Assembly: GCF_900156865.1 (NCBI RefSeq) | Contig: NZ_LT732529.1 | Location: 3,074,057-3,138,056 of the forward strand | Direction of reading: 5' to 3' | Source: Litchfieldia sinesaloumensis | GTDB taxonomy: Bacteria; Bacillota; Bacilli; Bacillales; Bacillaceae_L | DNA length: 64,000 nt | Program-made: the position numbers and the translations under genes | In this document: positions 41,872 through 51,316 of the stretch, piece by piece | Position numbering within the stretch: position 1 is the first letter of the stretch | Layout of the letters: every line of letters begins with the position of its first letter | The notes under the pieces: generated by a model | What the model was told of the DNA's origin: nothing | The model's database searches: none | The model's input: only the letters and a program-made list of their open reading frames with translations

Positions 41872-42561
41872 TTATTTAACTTCTACCCAACCATTCTTAA
41901 TTGCTACTACAACGGCCTGGGTACGGTCGTTTACGTTCATTTTTTGCAGAATGTTACTTACGTGGTTTTTAACCGTTTTTTCACTGATATAGAGATCGTC
42001 ACCAATTCCACGGTTGCTTCTTCCATCAGTCAATAGTTGAAGAACCTCACATTCACGTCTTGTTAATAGATGTAATGGACGGCGTACTTCCACTGTTGCG
42101 TATGATTGTGTTGGTACTGATTGACCACTTGCAACAGCTAGTCGACGGAATTCCTTCACTAAATTATGGGTTACCCTCGGATGTAAGTAAGATCCACCTT
42201 CTGCGACGACTTTGACAGCTTCGACTAGAGAATCTGCATCCATTTCTTTTAATAAATAACCAGTTGCTCCAGTTTTAAGGGCATGCGTCACATAGCTTTC
42301 ATCATCGTGGATTGATAATATAATGACCTTCGTATCAGGGTATGTGTCTATTAATTGTTTCGTTGCTTCAATTCCGTTCAAGTTAGGCATATTGATATCC
42401 ATGATAACAACATCTGGCTTATGCTTCTCAATTAATGTTAGCGCCTCTGCCCCATCATCACCCTCTGCTACGACTTGAAAGGTTGGTTCAAAATCTAGTA
42501 TACGTTTTACACCCTCGCGAAATAATTGGTGATCATCAATAATAACTATGTTTGTTTTCAT
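41872..42561 (-). CDS. degU: Response regulator DegU
   Basis: DegU controls secreted enzymes, competence, motility and biofilm genes. The 229-residue protein is very similar to B. subtilis DegU throughout, with receiver domain and phosphorylated Asp in [20 protein letters not shown], Lys in [15 protein letters not shown] and a LuxR-type DNA-binding domain ([37 protein letters not shown]). Its sensor kinase gene degS lies 195 bp upstream. A long list of likely DegU targets, including the subtilase at 11642-16150, is encoded nearby, but no binding site was verified. Confidence 0.98.
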   Translation of the reverse strand: MKTNIVIIDDHQLFREGVKRILDFEPTFQVVAEGDDGAEALTLIEKHKPDVVIMDINMPNLNGIEATKQLIDTYPDTKVIILSIHDDESYVTHALKTGATGYLLKEMDADSLVEAVKVVAEGGSYLHPRVTHNLVKEFRRLAVASGQSVPTQSYATVEVRRPLHLLTRRECEVLQLLTDGRSNRGIGDDLYISEKTVKNHVSNILQKMNVNDRTQAVVVAIKNGWVEVK

Positions 42562-42756
42562 AAAATAACGCCTCCCCCTTTCATTTTACAATTGAGGCAA
42601 TTTCGGTCAATACGCCTTTGGCAGTATTAACGTTACGATTTCATACTTTTCCTATTGATTTTGTTATATCTATTAGTAATTTATAGTAATTTAACCATTT
42701 CTTGTAACGTATCATGAAGTAAATCTGAAATCATCTCGTACCTAGAAAGGGAGAAA

Positions 42757-43896
42757 TCAAACTTCAAATGGTACTTGAATCATGATAACTGTTCCTGCAC
42801 CAACGCTTGAATCAATCGTTAGGTGTCCTTCTAGTAAATCGACACGCTCACGCATTCCGATTAAACCAAATGAGTCCTTTTTCTTTTCACGAATATCAAA
42901 CCCTTTACCATTGTCCTTCACTACTACCGTTACATGATCTCTCGTTAATTCTAATTTCACAACAATCTCTCGTGCTTCTGCATGTTTGAGGGCATTTTGA
43001 ACAGCTTCCTGAACCAATCGGAATAAGGCCACTTCAAACTTCGAAGGAATTCTTTTTTCTGAACCAATAAACACAAACGAAATTTTAGTCTTGTCGTTAT
43101 ATTCTTCGATAGTGGATAGGTATTTTTTGAGGGTCGGAATTAATCCAAGATCATCCAATGCCATTGGACGTAAATCATAGATAATCCGGCGTACCTCGTA
43201 CAGCGCCGAACGCACCATTTTACGCAAATCATGAATTTCCTGAACCCCTTGTTCCGGACTCTCCCGGTAGACCTTATCGATAATTTGCGAACGTAGCATG
43301 ACATTCGCTAGCATTTGAGCTGGTCCATCATGAATCTCTCGAGATAGTTTTCGACGCTCCTCTTCCTGTGCCTCAATGATTTTTAAGCCGAATGCCTGTT
43401 TTTGCTTGGCATCTTCTAAAAGCTCGCCAACCATTTTAAAATCACTATTTAAATAATTAAGAACGACGGATATTTGACCAACAAGATGATCCGCACGCTC
43501 AATAGTCTCATGTAAACCAACCAATCGTCGTTCAAGCTCATCACGACGTTCACGCAGCTGCTTTTCTTCCTGCCTAACCACAGTTAATTGCATCTGCAAA
43601 TCGTGAGCCTTCTCATACGCATTTCGAATTTCATCTTCAGAATACTTATTAAACTGACCACTTACTTCGGAGAGCCTCTTTCTCGCAAAGCGAGAATGGT
43701 TTTCCAAGCGGTCCACATCATCAATAATGGTCCCAACTCGCTCTTTAATCGCCTTTAACTCATCCGTTAATGAAACAAACTCTTGCCGTGATTGCTCACC
43801 AATCCTGAAAATTTCTTCTTTACTATGATCAACGGTATGCACCATTTTTTCCAATATCGAATCAAGCAGCTTGATATCAAGCCCTTTGGTGGCCAT
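42757..43896 (-). CDS. degS: Sensor histidine kinase DegS
   Basis: DegS is the cytoplasmic kinase that phosphorylates DegU. The 379-residue protein lacks membrane helices, has an N-terminal sensor region with long coiled coil (about 90-170), the HisKA_3 phosphorylation box SREIHDGPAQMLANV and the HATPase domain (EAVQNALKHAEA, VVKDNGKGFD, SFGLIGMRERVDLLEG). Length and sequence are those of Bacillus DegS. The 195-bp gap to degU may hold a separate degU promoter; no clear -35/-10 pair was identified there. Confidence 0.98.
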   Translation of the reverse strand: MATKGLDIKLLDSILEKMVHTVDHSKEEIFRIGEQSRQEFVSLTDELKAIKERVGTIIDDVDRLENHSRFARKRLSEVSGQFNKYSEDEIRNAYEKAHDLQMQLTVVRQEEKQLRERRDELERRLVGLHETIERADHLVGQISVVLNYLNSDFKMVGELLEDAKQKQAFGLKIIEAQEEERRKLSREIHDGPAQMLANVMLRSQIIDKVYRESPEQGVQEIHDLRKMVRSALYEVRRIIYDLRPMALDDLGLIPTLKKYLSTIEEYNDKTKISFVFIGSEKRIPSKFEVALFRLVQEAVQNALKHAEAREIVVKLELTRDHVTVVVKDNGKGFDIREKKKDSFGLIGMRERVDLLEGHLTIDSSVGAGTVIMIQVPFEV

Positions 43897-44135
43897 GTTT
43901 CCACCTCCACATTCTAGATTATATATCGAATTGTTTTTGAAAAGGTATCAAATCAATTACAATTGTATTACATTCGACCTATGGCAAAACAAAACATTGA
44001 TGTAAAAATAATGTCGTTTTATAATATAAGAATGGGCAAAAATTTACAAAAGAAATCCGTAAGTGTCGAATCTTGTCGCACTCCGTTATCTAACCAATTT
44101 TTTCGTAGTAAAGCCCAGCTAGGAGGTATTACGCA

Positions 44136-44771
44136 TTGCTTCAATCCTATTATACAGTAAAAGGGTATGGCGAGCATGAAATAATTATTCAGAAATCACG
44201 CTTTATTGCGTATATAAATCGTGCAACAACTGAAGAAGAAGCACAAGAATTCATTCAAAAGATAAAAAAGCAAAACTGGGACGCAACTCATAATTGTTCA
44301 GCATACCTGATTGGGGAGCACGATCATATTCAAAAAGCAAATGATGATGGTGAGCCAAGTGGTACTGCTGGAGTACCAATACTAGAAGTACTAAAGAAAA
44401 AAAAGTTAAAAGACACAGTTGTTGTCATAACTAGGTACTTTGGAGGAATAAAATTAGGAGCAGGAGGACTTATCCGCGCTTACGGCAAGTCAACCTCAGA
44501 AGGATTACAAGCAACAGGCATCGTTGAGCGTAGGTTAATGAGGGTGATGCATACTAAAATTGATTACACCTGGCTCGGGAAAGTAGAAAACGAACTTCGC
44601 TCGTCTATCTATCAAATCAAAGAAATTAAGTATATTGATGCAGTAGAAATCGAAACCTATGTAGAAGAAGCCCAAACACCACTATTTACTGAATGGATGA
44701 CAGAGCTTACAAATGGACAAGCCGAGATTTCTAACGGTGTTGTGGAGTATTTAGAAAAGAAGTTAGATTAA
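44136..44771 (+). CDS. yvyE: YvyE, YigZ/IMPACT-family protein
   Basis: This 211-residue protein belongs to the YigZ/IMPACT family, with UPF0029 N-terminal motif EIIIQKSRFIAYINRATTEE and the signature DDGEPSGTAGVPILEVLKK and YFGGIKLGAGGLIRAYGKS. The function of YigZ proteins is not settled; IMPACT relatives in eukaryotes regulate GCN2. The start is TTG at 44136 with AGGAGG at 44121-44126, 9 nt upstream; the first ATG would lose the conserved N-terminus. It is divergent from degS, as in B. subtilis, and 30 bp upstream of the LCP gene. Confidence 0.95.
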   Translation: MLQSYYTVKGYGEHEIIIQKSRFIAYINRATTEEEAQEFIQKIKKQNWDATHNCSAYLIGEHDHIQKANDDGEPSGTAGVPILEVLKKKKLKDTVVVITRYFGGIKLGAGGLIRAYGKSTSEGLQATGIVERRLMRVMHTKIDYTWLGKVENELRSSIYQIKEIKYIDAVEIETYVEEAQTPLFTEWMTELTNGQAEISNGVVEYLEKKLD

Positions 44772-44801
44772 ATAAGCTTCTAATAAAGAGGAGAAATTAA
44801 A

Positions 44802-45803
44802 GTGAATATGTCAAGAGAATCCGTAAAAAAGAGAAAGAAAAGAAAGCGTAGGATTTTTTTAAGAATATTTTTATTTATTCTGATTATTATTCTTGCGTTT
44901 GGCGGTTATGTTTTCTACTCCGCTATGAAGGCAGCAAACAACTCATATGAAGAAATAGACCGAGGCAGTAAATCGGAGTTACGGGAGGAAGAAGTAACTA
45001 TAAGTAAGGATCCCTTCTCTGTATTACTAATGGGTATTGAGGATTATACTAGTGGAGGTAAGGGTGGTCGATCAGATACTTTAATGGTAGCTACTTTTAA
45101 TCCTGATGATGAATCAATGAAGCTAGTTAGTATACCAAGGGATTCGCTTGTAACAATTCCCGGAAAGCAAAAAAAGGATAAAATTAATCACTCATATTCT
45201 TCAGGTGGGAAAGAGTTAACAATAAAAACAGTTGAGAATTACCTTGATATCCCAATTGATTATTATGCAACTATCAACTTTGAAGGCTTTGTGAATACTA
45301 TTGATATTCTTGGTGGTGTCACTGTTGACGTACCTTTTGACTTTTGGGATTATAAACAGGGTGATTGGAACACCAAATATTACTTTACCGAAGGTAGGAT
45401 GAAGTTAGATGGCGATGAAGCATTAACCTATGCACGAATGAGATATCGGGATCCTATGGGTGATATTGGTCGAAACGAAAGACAAAAGCAAATCGTAATG
45501 GCAGTTATTGATGAGTTGGTAAAACCATCTTCTGTAATGAAAATAGATAAAATCTCTAAAGAAATAGGCAACAATATCCAAACAAACTTAAAGGTTAGAG
45601 ATTTACTTGCGATTCTTAAGCAATATCCAAATTTCGGTTCTAATAATATTGAAACACTTACACTAGAAGGACATAGTGACACGATAAATGGAATTTCTTA
45701 TATTATCCCAGATGAAGATTCAGTAAATGAAGTTCATAATGAGCTTATGAATCATCTTGGTTTACAACAAGCTAACCAATATGGTTATGAAAACAACAAC
45801 TGA
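44802..45803 (+). CDS. LytR-CpsA-Psr (LCP) family polymer ligase
   Basis: LCP enzymes move undecaprenyl-linked teichoic acid or capsular polymer onto peptidoglycan. The 333-residue protein has a basic cytoplasmic N-terminus, one membrane helix (about 16-38) and the extracellular LCP domain with SVLLMGIEDYTSGGKGGRSD, DTLMVATFNP, KLVSIPRDSLV and YARMRYRDPMGDIGRNERQK, the conserved Asp/Arg pyrophosphate-binding residues. The start is GTG (44802) with GAGGAG 8 nt before; ATG two codons later is possible. The yvyE-LCP neighbourhood corresponds to tagU (lytR) of B. subtilis, and the polysaccharide cluster that follows provides likely substrates. Confidence 0.93.
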   Translation: MNMSRESVKKRKKRKRRIFLRIFLFILIIILAFGGYVFYSAMKAANNSYEEIDRGSKSELREEEVTISKDPFSVLLMGIEDYTSGGKGGRSDTLMVATFNPDDESMKLVSIPRDSLVTIPGKQKKDKINHSYSSGGKELTIKTVENYLDIPIDYYATINFEGFVNTIDILGGVTVDVPFDFWDYKQGDWNTKYYFTEGRMKLDGDEALTYARMRYRDPMGDIGRNERQKQIVMAVIDELVKPSSVMKIDKISKEIGNNIQTNLKVRDLLAILKQYPNFGSNNIETLTLEGHSDTINGISYIIPDEDSVNEVHNELMNHLGLQQANQYGYENNN

Positions 45804-45810
45804 AAATAGT

Positions 45811-45843
45811 AATACCCCCCACATTAAAGTGGGGGGTATTTTT
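45811..45843 (+). terminator. Terminator of the LCP gene
   Basis: A strong hairpin AATACCCCCCAC / GTGGGGGGTATT (45811-45822 with 45829-45840, A-T pairs at the loop) followed by TTTTT. Confidence 0.93.
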
Positions 45844-46044
45844 CTAGCCAGAAGCCAACAATTATCATTCTGCCTGAAAGAAATATACTATAATAAAACA
45901 GTTTACAGGTACAGGAAATAGTTGTAGTAACTAAATCTATGTTTGTATTAACTATAGGATTATTATCTTTATAAAATAGGTAAGAGTATAAGTACCTATC
46001 ATAGAGTGTTTTTACACATATTCAAAAGCAACTTTAAGAAATAT

Positions 46045-46083
46045 AAAAAGACATGAGTCCGAAGTATATCAGAACTCATGTCT
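46045..46083 (-). terminator. Terminator of the glucosaminidase gene
   Basis: Read leftward: 10-bp stem AGACATGAGT/ACTCATGTCT (46074-46083 with 46049-46058), then TTTTTATATTT. Confidence 0.88.
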
Positions 46084-46129
46084 AGAAGACCAATATCTAT
46101 ATAAATTTTTTAGATTCAGGCCTTTTATA

Positions 46130-49120
46130 TTACTGTCGATAAACTGGTAATTCAAAAGTGATGGAATAGCCATCCAGCAAACGATACAGATCATGAATTC
46201 TGCTTGTTTGTTTAACTGCCCACCCGATATCAGTAGCATATAAGTATGCTCCTGGAGTTTCTGGATTCCACTTCATTTTATATAATGTATTCTTTTGATT
46301 ATGAACATACTTTTCCGCAATGAATTTAGCTCCACCAATAATTGCCTTGTCTGGGGTAGTCCAACCTTCATAATATGCCTTTTCAACGCCACATTTTAGT
46401 GCACATGAATCAGCCGCTCCAATACCGTACATATTATATACGATATTATCATACGAAGTAGCGGAAGCATCTAATATGTCAATTACCAATTGACCATCTT
46501 CATTATATTTTCTATTAATCTTCACACCTGTAGCAAGTGGAGACTTACCATTTCCAGTCTCGTGTAAAGCATGTGAAAGTAGATAGACTTCATTAATATT
46601 GTTTACTTGCCCGGCTTCAATAAAAACTGATGCTCGTCCTGTTAATATTCCTTTATCCTTAAGAATTTTTTCATTCACTTCGGTTGCAGTAACACCAGCA
46701 GTTCCGGATAGTTTCATGAACTGATAGAAAGCTGATGAATCACGACTGAAATTGTTTGGATCTAAGTAATATAGTGTATCTTCAGGGCTAGCATTTTTCC
46801 ACATTGCTTTGTGTTCGATTTGGTACCAACCATTTTTCTCATCAACGATATTAACCTTGGCACCATTGCTTAGCTTTGCAACAACCCAAAAATCCGTTGA
46901 TGCTCCACCTCTAACGTTCAATGTTGTAGCTGTTACATAACCAACCGTTGGATCAGATGAATCCAGTCGAATATGATCTTTTGACACAAACGTATCATAA
47001 TACTTATCAGTCTGTGGCGGTGGAGATGAGGCCATTTGTTTAACCAATGATTCTTCTAAAGAAAGATCATATTGATTATAAACATAAGAAATAAATGGTC
47101 CAATCTGAACATCAGGTTTGTAAATATATCCTATTCGTCCTCCAATTGAGACTTCAAGCCATTCTCTGGAAGACTGACGAATAATTGGATATGTTAATCC
47201 CGGCTCAAGAGTTACAAATTCAACTAAATCACCTTCGGTTACAATAGAGGTCTTTTTAACCGTTGTAAAAGTTGTAGTTGACACTTTTTTACCTGTATCA
47301 ACGCCGCGTAATCCCCCACCGGTTGAAGGATGAACATCACTCATCCTTACGTATGCACTGCCATGACCGTATTTTATCTTAAAGAACCCTTCAGTACGGC
47401 TCTGGATCACATATTGCTGTTCTTTTACCAAGTTTCCAACTGTAACGTTTTTACCATTCTCGTTCAAATAGATGTTTACCTTACTAAAAAGTGACTGAAA
47501 ATACTTATCATTGGATGAGAAGAACATTTCAAGATGCGGTTTATATACATAACCAATTCTTCCTCCAAAGTCGACTTCCAACCAATAAGTAGAAGTCTGT
47601 CTAATGAATGGGTAGTATTCTCCTGGGTTGATTGTCCCCATTTCAACAAGACTACCAGAAGTATTGTCATATACTACTAGACTTTGCCTTGCTCGAATTG
47701 ACTCTCCTGAATCTGATGTAGAATTATTCACATTCTTTATGCTAATTCCAGATGATGGCACAATATGACCATTTCTGACATAAGCGAAGGAAGAACCGTA
47801 TTTAATCCTTACAAACCCTGTAATATGTCCAATTATTGCATATTCTTGTCCTTTAGCTAAACGTGCAACAGGAATACTTTTACCATTTCTATTTACATAT
47901 ACATAGGTTTCATCTGTGGCAACTGTAAAATACTTATCGGAGGTATTTATTTTAGTGATTACATGTGGAATATACACATAACCAATTCTTCCTCCCAAAT
48001 CGACTTCAAACCAGTTTGTAGATGATTGTCTGATGACAGGATATGTCTCTCCATTCTGGATTTTAGCGAATTCTACCAAACTACCAGAAGTATTGTCATA
48101 TACAGGTAAATTCCGATTAGCTGTAAAGTATCGGTCAGAATTTGATTTCCCTTTGTTTAGATTCTTAATTGTAGATCCATTACTAGGTAAAATTGCTGAC
48201 TTTCTTACATAGGCATTTTGATTTCCAAACTTAACTCGGACAAAGCCCTCAATTTGACTGAGAATAACATATTCTTGCCCCTCAACCAATTCACCAACTT
48301 TTACATTAGAACCATTTTGATTCAAATAAATAGGGACATTTGCTTCATTCGACTTAAAGTACTTTTCTTTCCCCGTAAAAACTGGCTGAGTAGCAACTCT
48401 CTGCACTATTTGTTTTTGTTGTGGCATAATTAAGTCTGAAGTTATAGTTTGTGATTGAGCTTGTTCGTTTACGTCTTCTATAGGTTGGGAAACTTCCTCT
48501 TCTTCTACCTCTTCATCGACTGATACAATAGCTTCTTCACTTTCTTCCATATTCTCAGTTTTTACTATCTTTCCAAGAACATTACCAAAAATGACTGTTA
48601 CTACCTCATCGTTTTCATCAAAGACTCTCAAAGATTGAGAAGGTTCAACTGTCCCTAAAACAGACGTCAAATCTTCTGAATAGATATTCGTAAGGTTTGG
48701 AACCATGAATTCAGATAGGTCGGAACTATTTTTATAGAAACTAGTATCTGCATCATCAAGAGTTTCGAATGGGATTTGCTCTGCATTTATTACTTGATCC
48801 CCCATTTGAAAGAAATAGTTTCCATCTTCCGCTTGGCTCACAAATACTATAGCACCCTTTAATAAGGTCCCAATCAATTTTCCTTCCTCATTCTGCAATT
48901 GAATATCATTAGTTAACTTTACAAGTATCTGTGCCTTTTCTTCTTGTGAGCTAGAATGTTCAAGAATCTCAACAGTTTCTATTTGTTGATTCAAAGGTTG
49001 CTGCACTTCATTTGATTTAACCTCATTAGCCATCGAAATTCCTGGAATCCCCAGCAGCAAACAAAAAGTGTACAATAAGGTAACTAATAATATCTTTTTA
49101 TTACTTTTTATCATCATCAC
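46130..49120 (-). CDS. Secreted multi-SH3 beta-N-acetylglucosaminidase
   Basis: A 996-residue secreted autolysin. After the signal peptide (about 1-32) come a Glu-rich low-complexity stretch (about 190-250), three tandem pairs of SH3-like modules (about 250-680), each pair one GKYFxSNEAxVPIYLNQNG-type module and one DRYFTxxxxLPVYDN-type, and a canonical SH3b (about 755-815, TTLNVRGGASTDFWVVAKL). The C-terminal glucosaminidase domain (about 825-996) has LLSHALHETGNGKSPLATG, with the catalytic Glu, and YNMYGIGAADSC. B. subtilis LytD is the nearest known design but has different repeats. The first codon could be GTG at 49120 or one of the next two ATGs; the ribosome site AGGAGGGGAG favours the ATG at 49117 or 49114. 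Confidence 0.92.
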   Translation of the reverse strand: MMMIKSNKKILLVTLLYTFCLLLGIPGISMANEVKSNEVQQPLNQQIETVEILEHSSSQEEKAQILVKLTNDIQLQNEEGKLIGTLLKGAIVFVSQAEDGNYFFQMGDQVINAEQIPFETLDDADTSFYKNSSDLSEFMVPNLTNIYSEDLTSVLGTVEPSQSLRVFDENDEVVTVIFGNVLGKIVKTENMEESEEAIVSVDEEVEEEEVSQPIEDVNEQAQSQTITSDLIMPQQKQIVQRVATQPVFTGKEKYFKSNEANVPIYLNQNGSNVKVGELVEGQEYVILSQIEGFVRVKFGNQNAYVRKSAILPSNGSTIKNLNKGKSNSDRYFTANRNLPVYDNTSGSLVEFAKIQNGETYPVIRQSSTNWFEVDLGGRIGYVYIPHVITKINTSDKYFTVATDETYVYVNRNGKSIPVARLAKGQEYAIIGHITGFVRIKYGSSFAYVRNGHIVPSSGISIKNVNNSTSDSGESIRARQSLVVYDNTSGSLVEMGTINPGEYYPFIRQTSTYWLEVDFGGRIGYVYKPHLEMFFSSNDKYFQSLFSKVNIYLNENGKNVTVGNLVKEQQYVIQSRTEGFFKIKYGHGSAYVRMSDVHPSTGGGLRGVDTGKKVSTTTFTTVKKTSIVTEGDLVEFVTLEPGLTYPIIRQSSREWLEVSIGGRIGYIYKPDVQIGPFISYVYNQYDLSLEESLVKQMASSPPPQTDKYYDTFVSKDHIRLDSSDPTVGYVTATTLNVRGGASTDFWVVAKLSNGAKVNIVDEKNGWYQIEHKAMWKNASPEDTLYYLDPNNFSRDSSAFYQFMKLSGTAGVTATEVNEKILKDKGILTGRASVFIEAGQVNNINEVYLLSHALHETGNGKSPLATGVKINRKYNEDGQLVIDILDASATSYDNIVYNMYGIGAADSCALKCGVEKAYYEGWTTPDKAIIGGAKFIAEKYVHNQKNTLYKMKWNPETPGAYLYATDIGWAVKQTSRIHDLYRLLDGYSITFELPVYRQ

Positions 49121-49137
49121 TCCCCTCCTAGCCTCTT

Positions 49138-49168
49138 ATTATATCGAATTTATGCTAGATTGTGTCAA
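49138..49168 (-). promoter_or_regulatory. SigA promoter of the glucosaminidase gene
   Basis: On the minus strand TTGACA (49163-49168) and TATAAT (49138-49143) are both perfect but 19 nt apart, 2 nt wider than ideal; the leader is about 15 nt. No SigD box was seen, unlike lytD of B. subtilis. Confidence 0.55.
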
Positions 49169-49274
49169 ATTTAGACATATTTTTTTATATCGTTGTATAA
49201 CTTTTTTATGAGTTTTGTTAACCCTTAGATAGAATACATGATTGATAGTAAAGAATAAACACGAAAAATTATCC

Positions 49275-49300
49275 AAAAAAAAAGACTCAATATGAGTCTT
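49275..49300 (-). terminator. Terminator at the end of gtaB
   Basis: An 8-bp stem AAGACTCA/TGAGTCTT (49293-49300 with 49282-49289), 3-nt loop, then nine T. The stem overlaps the last bases of the gtaB stop codon. Confidence 0.92.
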
Positions 49301-50174
49301 AACGAAAAGTCTTGGTTAGTTCTATTAAATATTGTTTAAGTTCGTTTGAAAATTCTTGACGACTAAGCGCAATCTCAATTGTAGCTTGTATAAAGCTCAA
49401 TTTATCACCAATATCATACCTTTTCCCATCAAAATGTAATGCCATAACCTTTTCAATTTCATTTAATCGATTGATTGCATCCGTTAGTTGTATTTCTTCA
49501 CCTTTACCAGGCTTTTGGTTTTCTAGAATTGAAAATATTTCGGGCGTTAATACATAGCGACCCATGATAGCGTAATTAGATGGAGCATCCTGAATAGAAG
49601 GTTTTTCAACTAAAGAACTTAATTCAAAAAGTTTTTCAGAGAGCTGATGATTAATTTGAATAATTCCATATTTAGACACGTCAGACTCTTCAACAGGCTG
49701 AACACCAATTACCGGAGATTGATATTCATCATAAATGTCAATTAGTTGTTTTAATGTTGGCGTTTGAGATTGAACTATATCGTCTCCTAGCAATACTGCA
49801 AATGGTTCATTACCAATAAAACGACTTGCACAGTAAATGGCATGTCCTAACCCTTTTGGTTCTTTTTGTCGAATGTAATGGATATTCGCAAAATTCGCAA
49901 CAGCTTGTACTTCTTCTAACAGTTGATATTTTTCCTTTTTAGCTAGAGTATCTTCTAATTCATATGCCTTATCAAAGTGATCTTCAATTGAACGTTTTCC
50001 TCTACCAGTTACAATTATTATATCTTCAATACCTGATTCAATTGCTTCTTCAACAATATATTGAATTGTTGGTTTATCAACGATTGGAAGCATTTCCTTT
50101 GGTTGTGCCTTTGTTGCAGGTAAAAATCTTGTACCTAATCCAGCAGCTGGAATAATTGCTTTTCTTACTTTCAT
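49299..50174 (-). CDS. gtaB: UTP-glucose-1-phosphate uridylyltransferase
   Basis: GtaB/GalU makes UDP-glucose from UTP and glucose-1-phosphate for teichoic acid, glycolipid and capsule synthesis. ATG at 50174 has AAGGAG 8 nt upstream; an in-frame GTG three codons earlier is too close to that site. The 291-residue protein has the nucleotide-binding [36 protein letters not shown] and the sugar-binding LGDDIVQS and [11 protein letters not shown] segments. It is the last gene of the polysaccharide cluster, 5 bp after a glycosyltransferase gene. Confidence 0.97.
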   Translation of the reverse strand: MKVRKAIIPAAGLGTRFLPATKAQPKEMLPIVDKPTIQYIVEEAIESGIEDIIIVTGRGKRSIEDHFDKAYELEDTLAKKEKYQLLEEVQAVANFANIHYIRQKEPKGLGHAIYCASRFIGNEPFAVLLGDDIVQSQTPTLKQLIDIYDEYQSPVIGVQPVEESDVSKYGIIQINHQLSEKLFELSSLVEKPSIQDAPSNYAIMGRYVLTPEIFSILENQKPGKGEEIQLTDAINRLNEIEKVMALHFDGKRYDIGDKLSFIQATIEIALSRQEFSNELKQYLIELTKTFR

Positions 50175-50179
50175 AGTAA

Positions 50180-51283
50180 TCACTCCTTAATACTAGTCAT
50201 ATCCTTATATATAGATTCCATAATAGAAACATTTTCTTCCCAGTCATACAGGGATTCACTAAAAATTCTACCTTGTTTACCTAAACGTTCTCTTAAAGCT
50301 TCATCGTTTACAAGGTCATATAATTTTTCAGAAATCTCTTCTGCGTTTTTGGGCTCTACGACAAACCCTGTTTCTTTGTCCTTAACTACCTCAGGAAGAC
50401 CACCTACATTACTAACTATGACTGGTAATCCAGATGCTGAGGCCTCTACTATTGCAACACCGAAGCTTTCACTGTCAAGGGTACTAGGAGCACAGTATAT
50501 ATCTATTTTATGTAAATATGCCGGCACTTCTGTATGTGGAACCGCTCCAGTGAAAGTAACAATTTCATCCATTTGGTACTCAGTGACTAAATCCTGTAGT
50601 TCTTTAAGCTGTGACCCCTTACCAACAATCAGAAGCTTGATTTGATCAACAATCTTATATTTATATTCTTTCTTTAATCGTTCTATTAATAAGTGAACGC
50701 CTTTAATCAGGTATTCAGGACCGTATTTTGATTCTAATGCCTTAATCATACCGATTGTTATCTGGTTATTAGCTTTTTCTTTACTACTAGGTTTAAATCG
50801 ATTCATATCAACACCGAAAGGAGTAACTTCTATCTTCATTCCCTTGGGACTAAACTTTTCAGTTTGCTTTTTCATAACATGGCTAGTCGATGCCAACCGA
50901 TCCGCGGCTCTTAGATTTTTCACTAAAATTTTTTGTTTAGATGTACTTTCATATGGGAAGTCATATACATCACTTCCCCAAACAGATAATAATGTTGGCT
51001 TATAATTAATAAACCTTGATAGGGTACCGTATCCACTTGCATAATGGGTGTTAAGAATATCAGGCTTTAATTCAGAAATTATTTTTTTTGCTTTCACCGA
51101 ATTCAAATAATATCCTAGCGGTGCTCGAAATGGAAGCAAAATAATATCAATTCGAGAGTCGATTTCATGCTCTTCTGGTGGGTGCATGGTTAGAAGTGTC
51201 AATTTATGATTACGATTAACTAAAGAATTAACCCATCTTACGGTATGAATTGAATTAGCTGGTGCTAGAAAACAAATATGCAT
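50180..51283 (-). CDS. Glycosyltransferase family 4
   Basis: A 367-residue GT-B enzyme. The N-terminal domain starts [21 protein letters not shown], and the C-terminal domain has the nucleotide-sugar site [29 protein letters not shown], with the EX7E pattern of GT4. The sugar it transfers is not visible. It is 5 bp before gtaB and 33 bp after the polymerase gene in the same direction. Confidence 0.92.
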   Translation of the reverse strand: MHICFLAPANSIHTVRWVNSLVNRNHKLTLLTMHPPEEHEIDSRIDIILLPFRAPLGYYLNSVKAKKIISELKPDILNTHYASGYGTLSRFINYKPTLLSVWGSDVYDFPYESTSKQKILVKNLRAADRLASTSHVMKKQTEKFSPKGMKIEVTPFGVDMNRFKPSSKEKANNQITIGMIKALESKYGPEYLIKGVHLLIERLKKEYKYKIVDQIKLLIVGKGSQLKELQDLVTEYQMDEIVTFTGAVPHTEVPAYLHKIDIYCAPSTLDSESFGVAIVEASASGLPVIVSNVGGLPEVVKDKETGFVVEPKNAEEISEKLYDLVNDEALRERLGKQGRIFSESLYDWEENVSIMESIYKDMTSIKE

Positions 51284-51316
51284 AAATAATCATTCCCTTT
51301 AAATCATTTTTCGAAG

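Larger units (their letters stand above)
45804..46129. other. 326-bp convergent intergenic region
   Basis: Between convergent LCP and glucosaminidase genes. It holds the terminators at 45811-45843 (plus) and 46045-46083 (minus). Between them is AT-rich sequence with one weak 7-bp inverted repeat near 45976-45999; no gene is seen. Confidence 0.7.
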
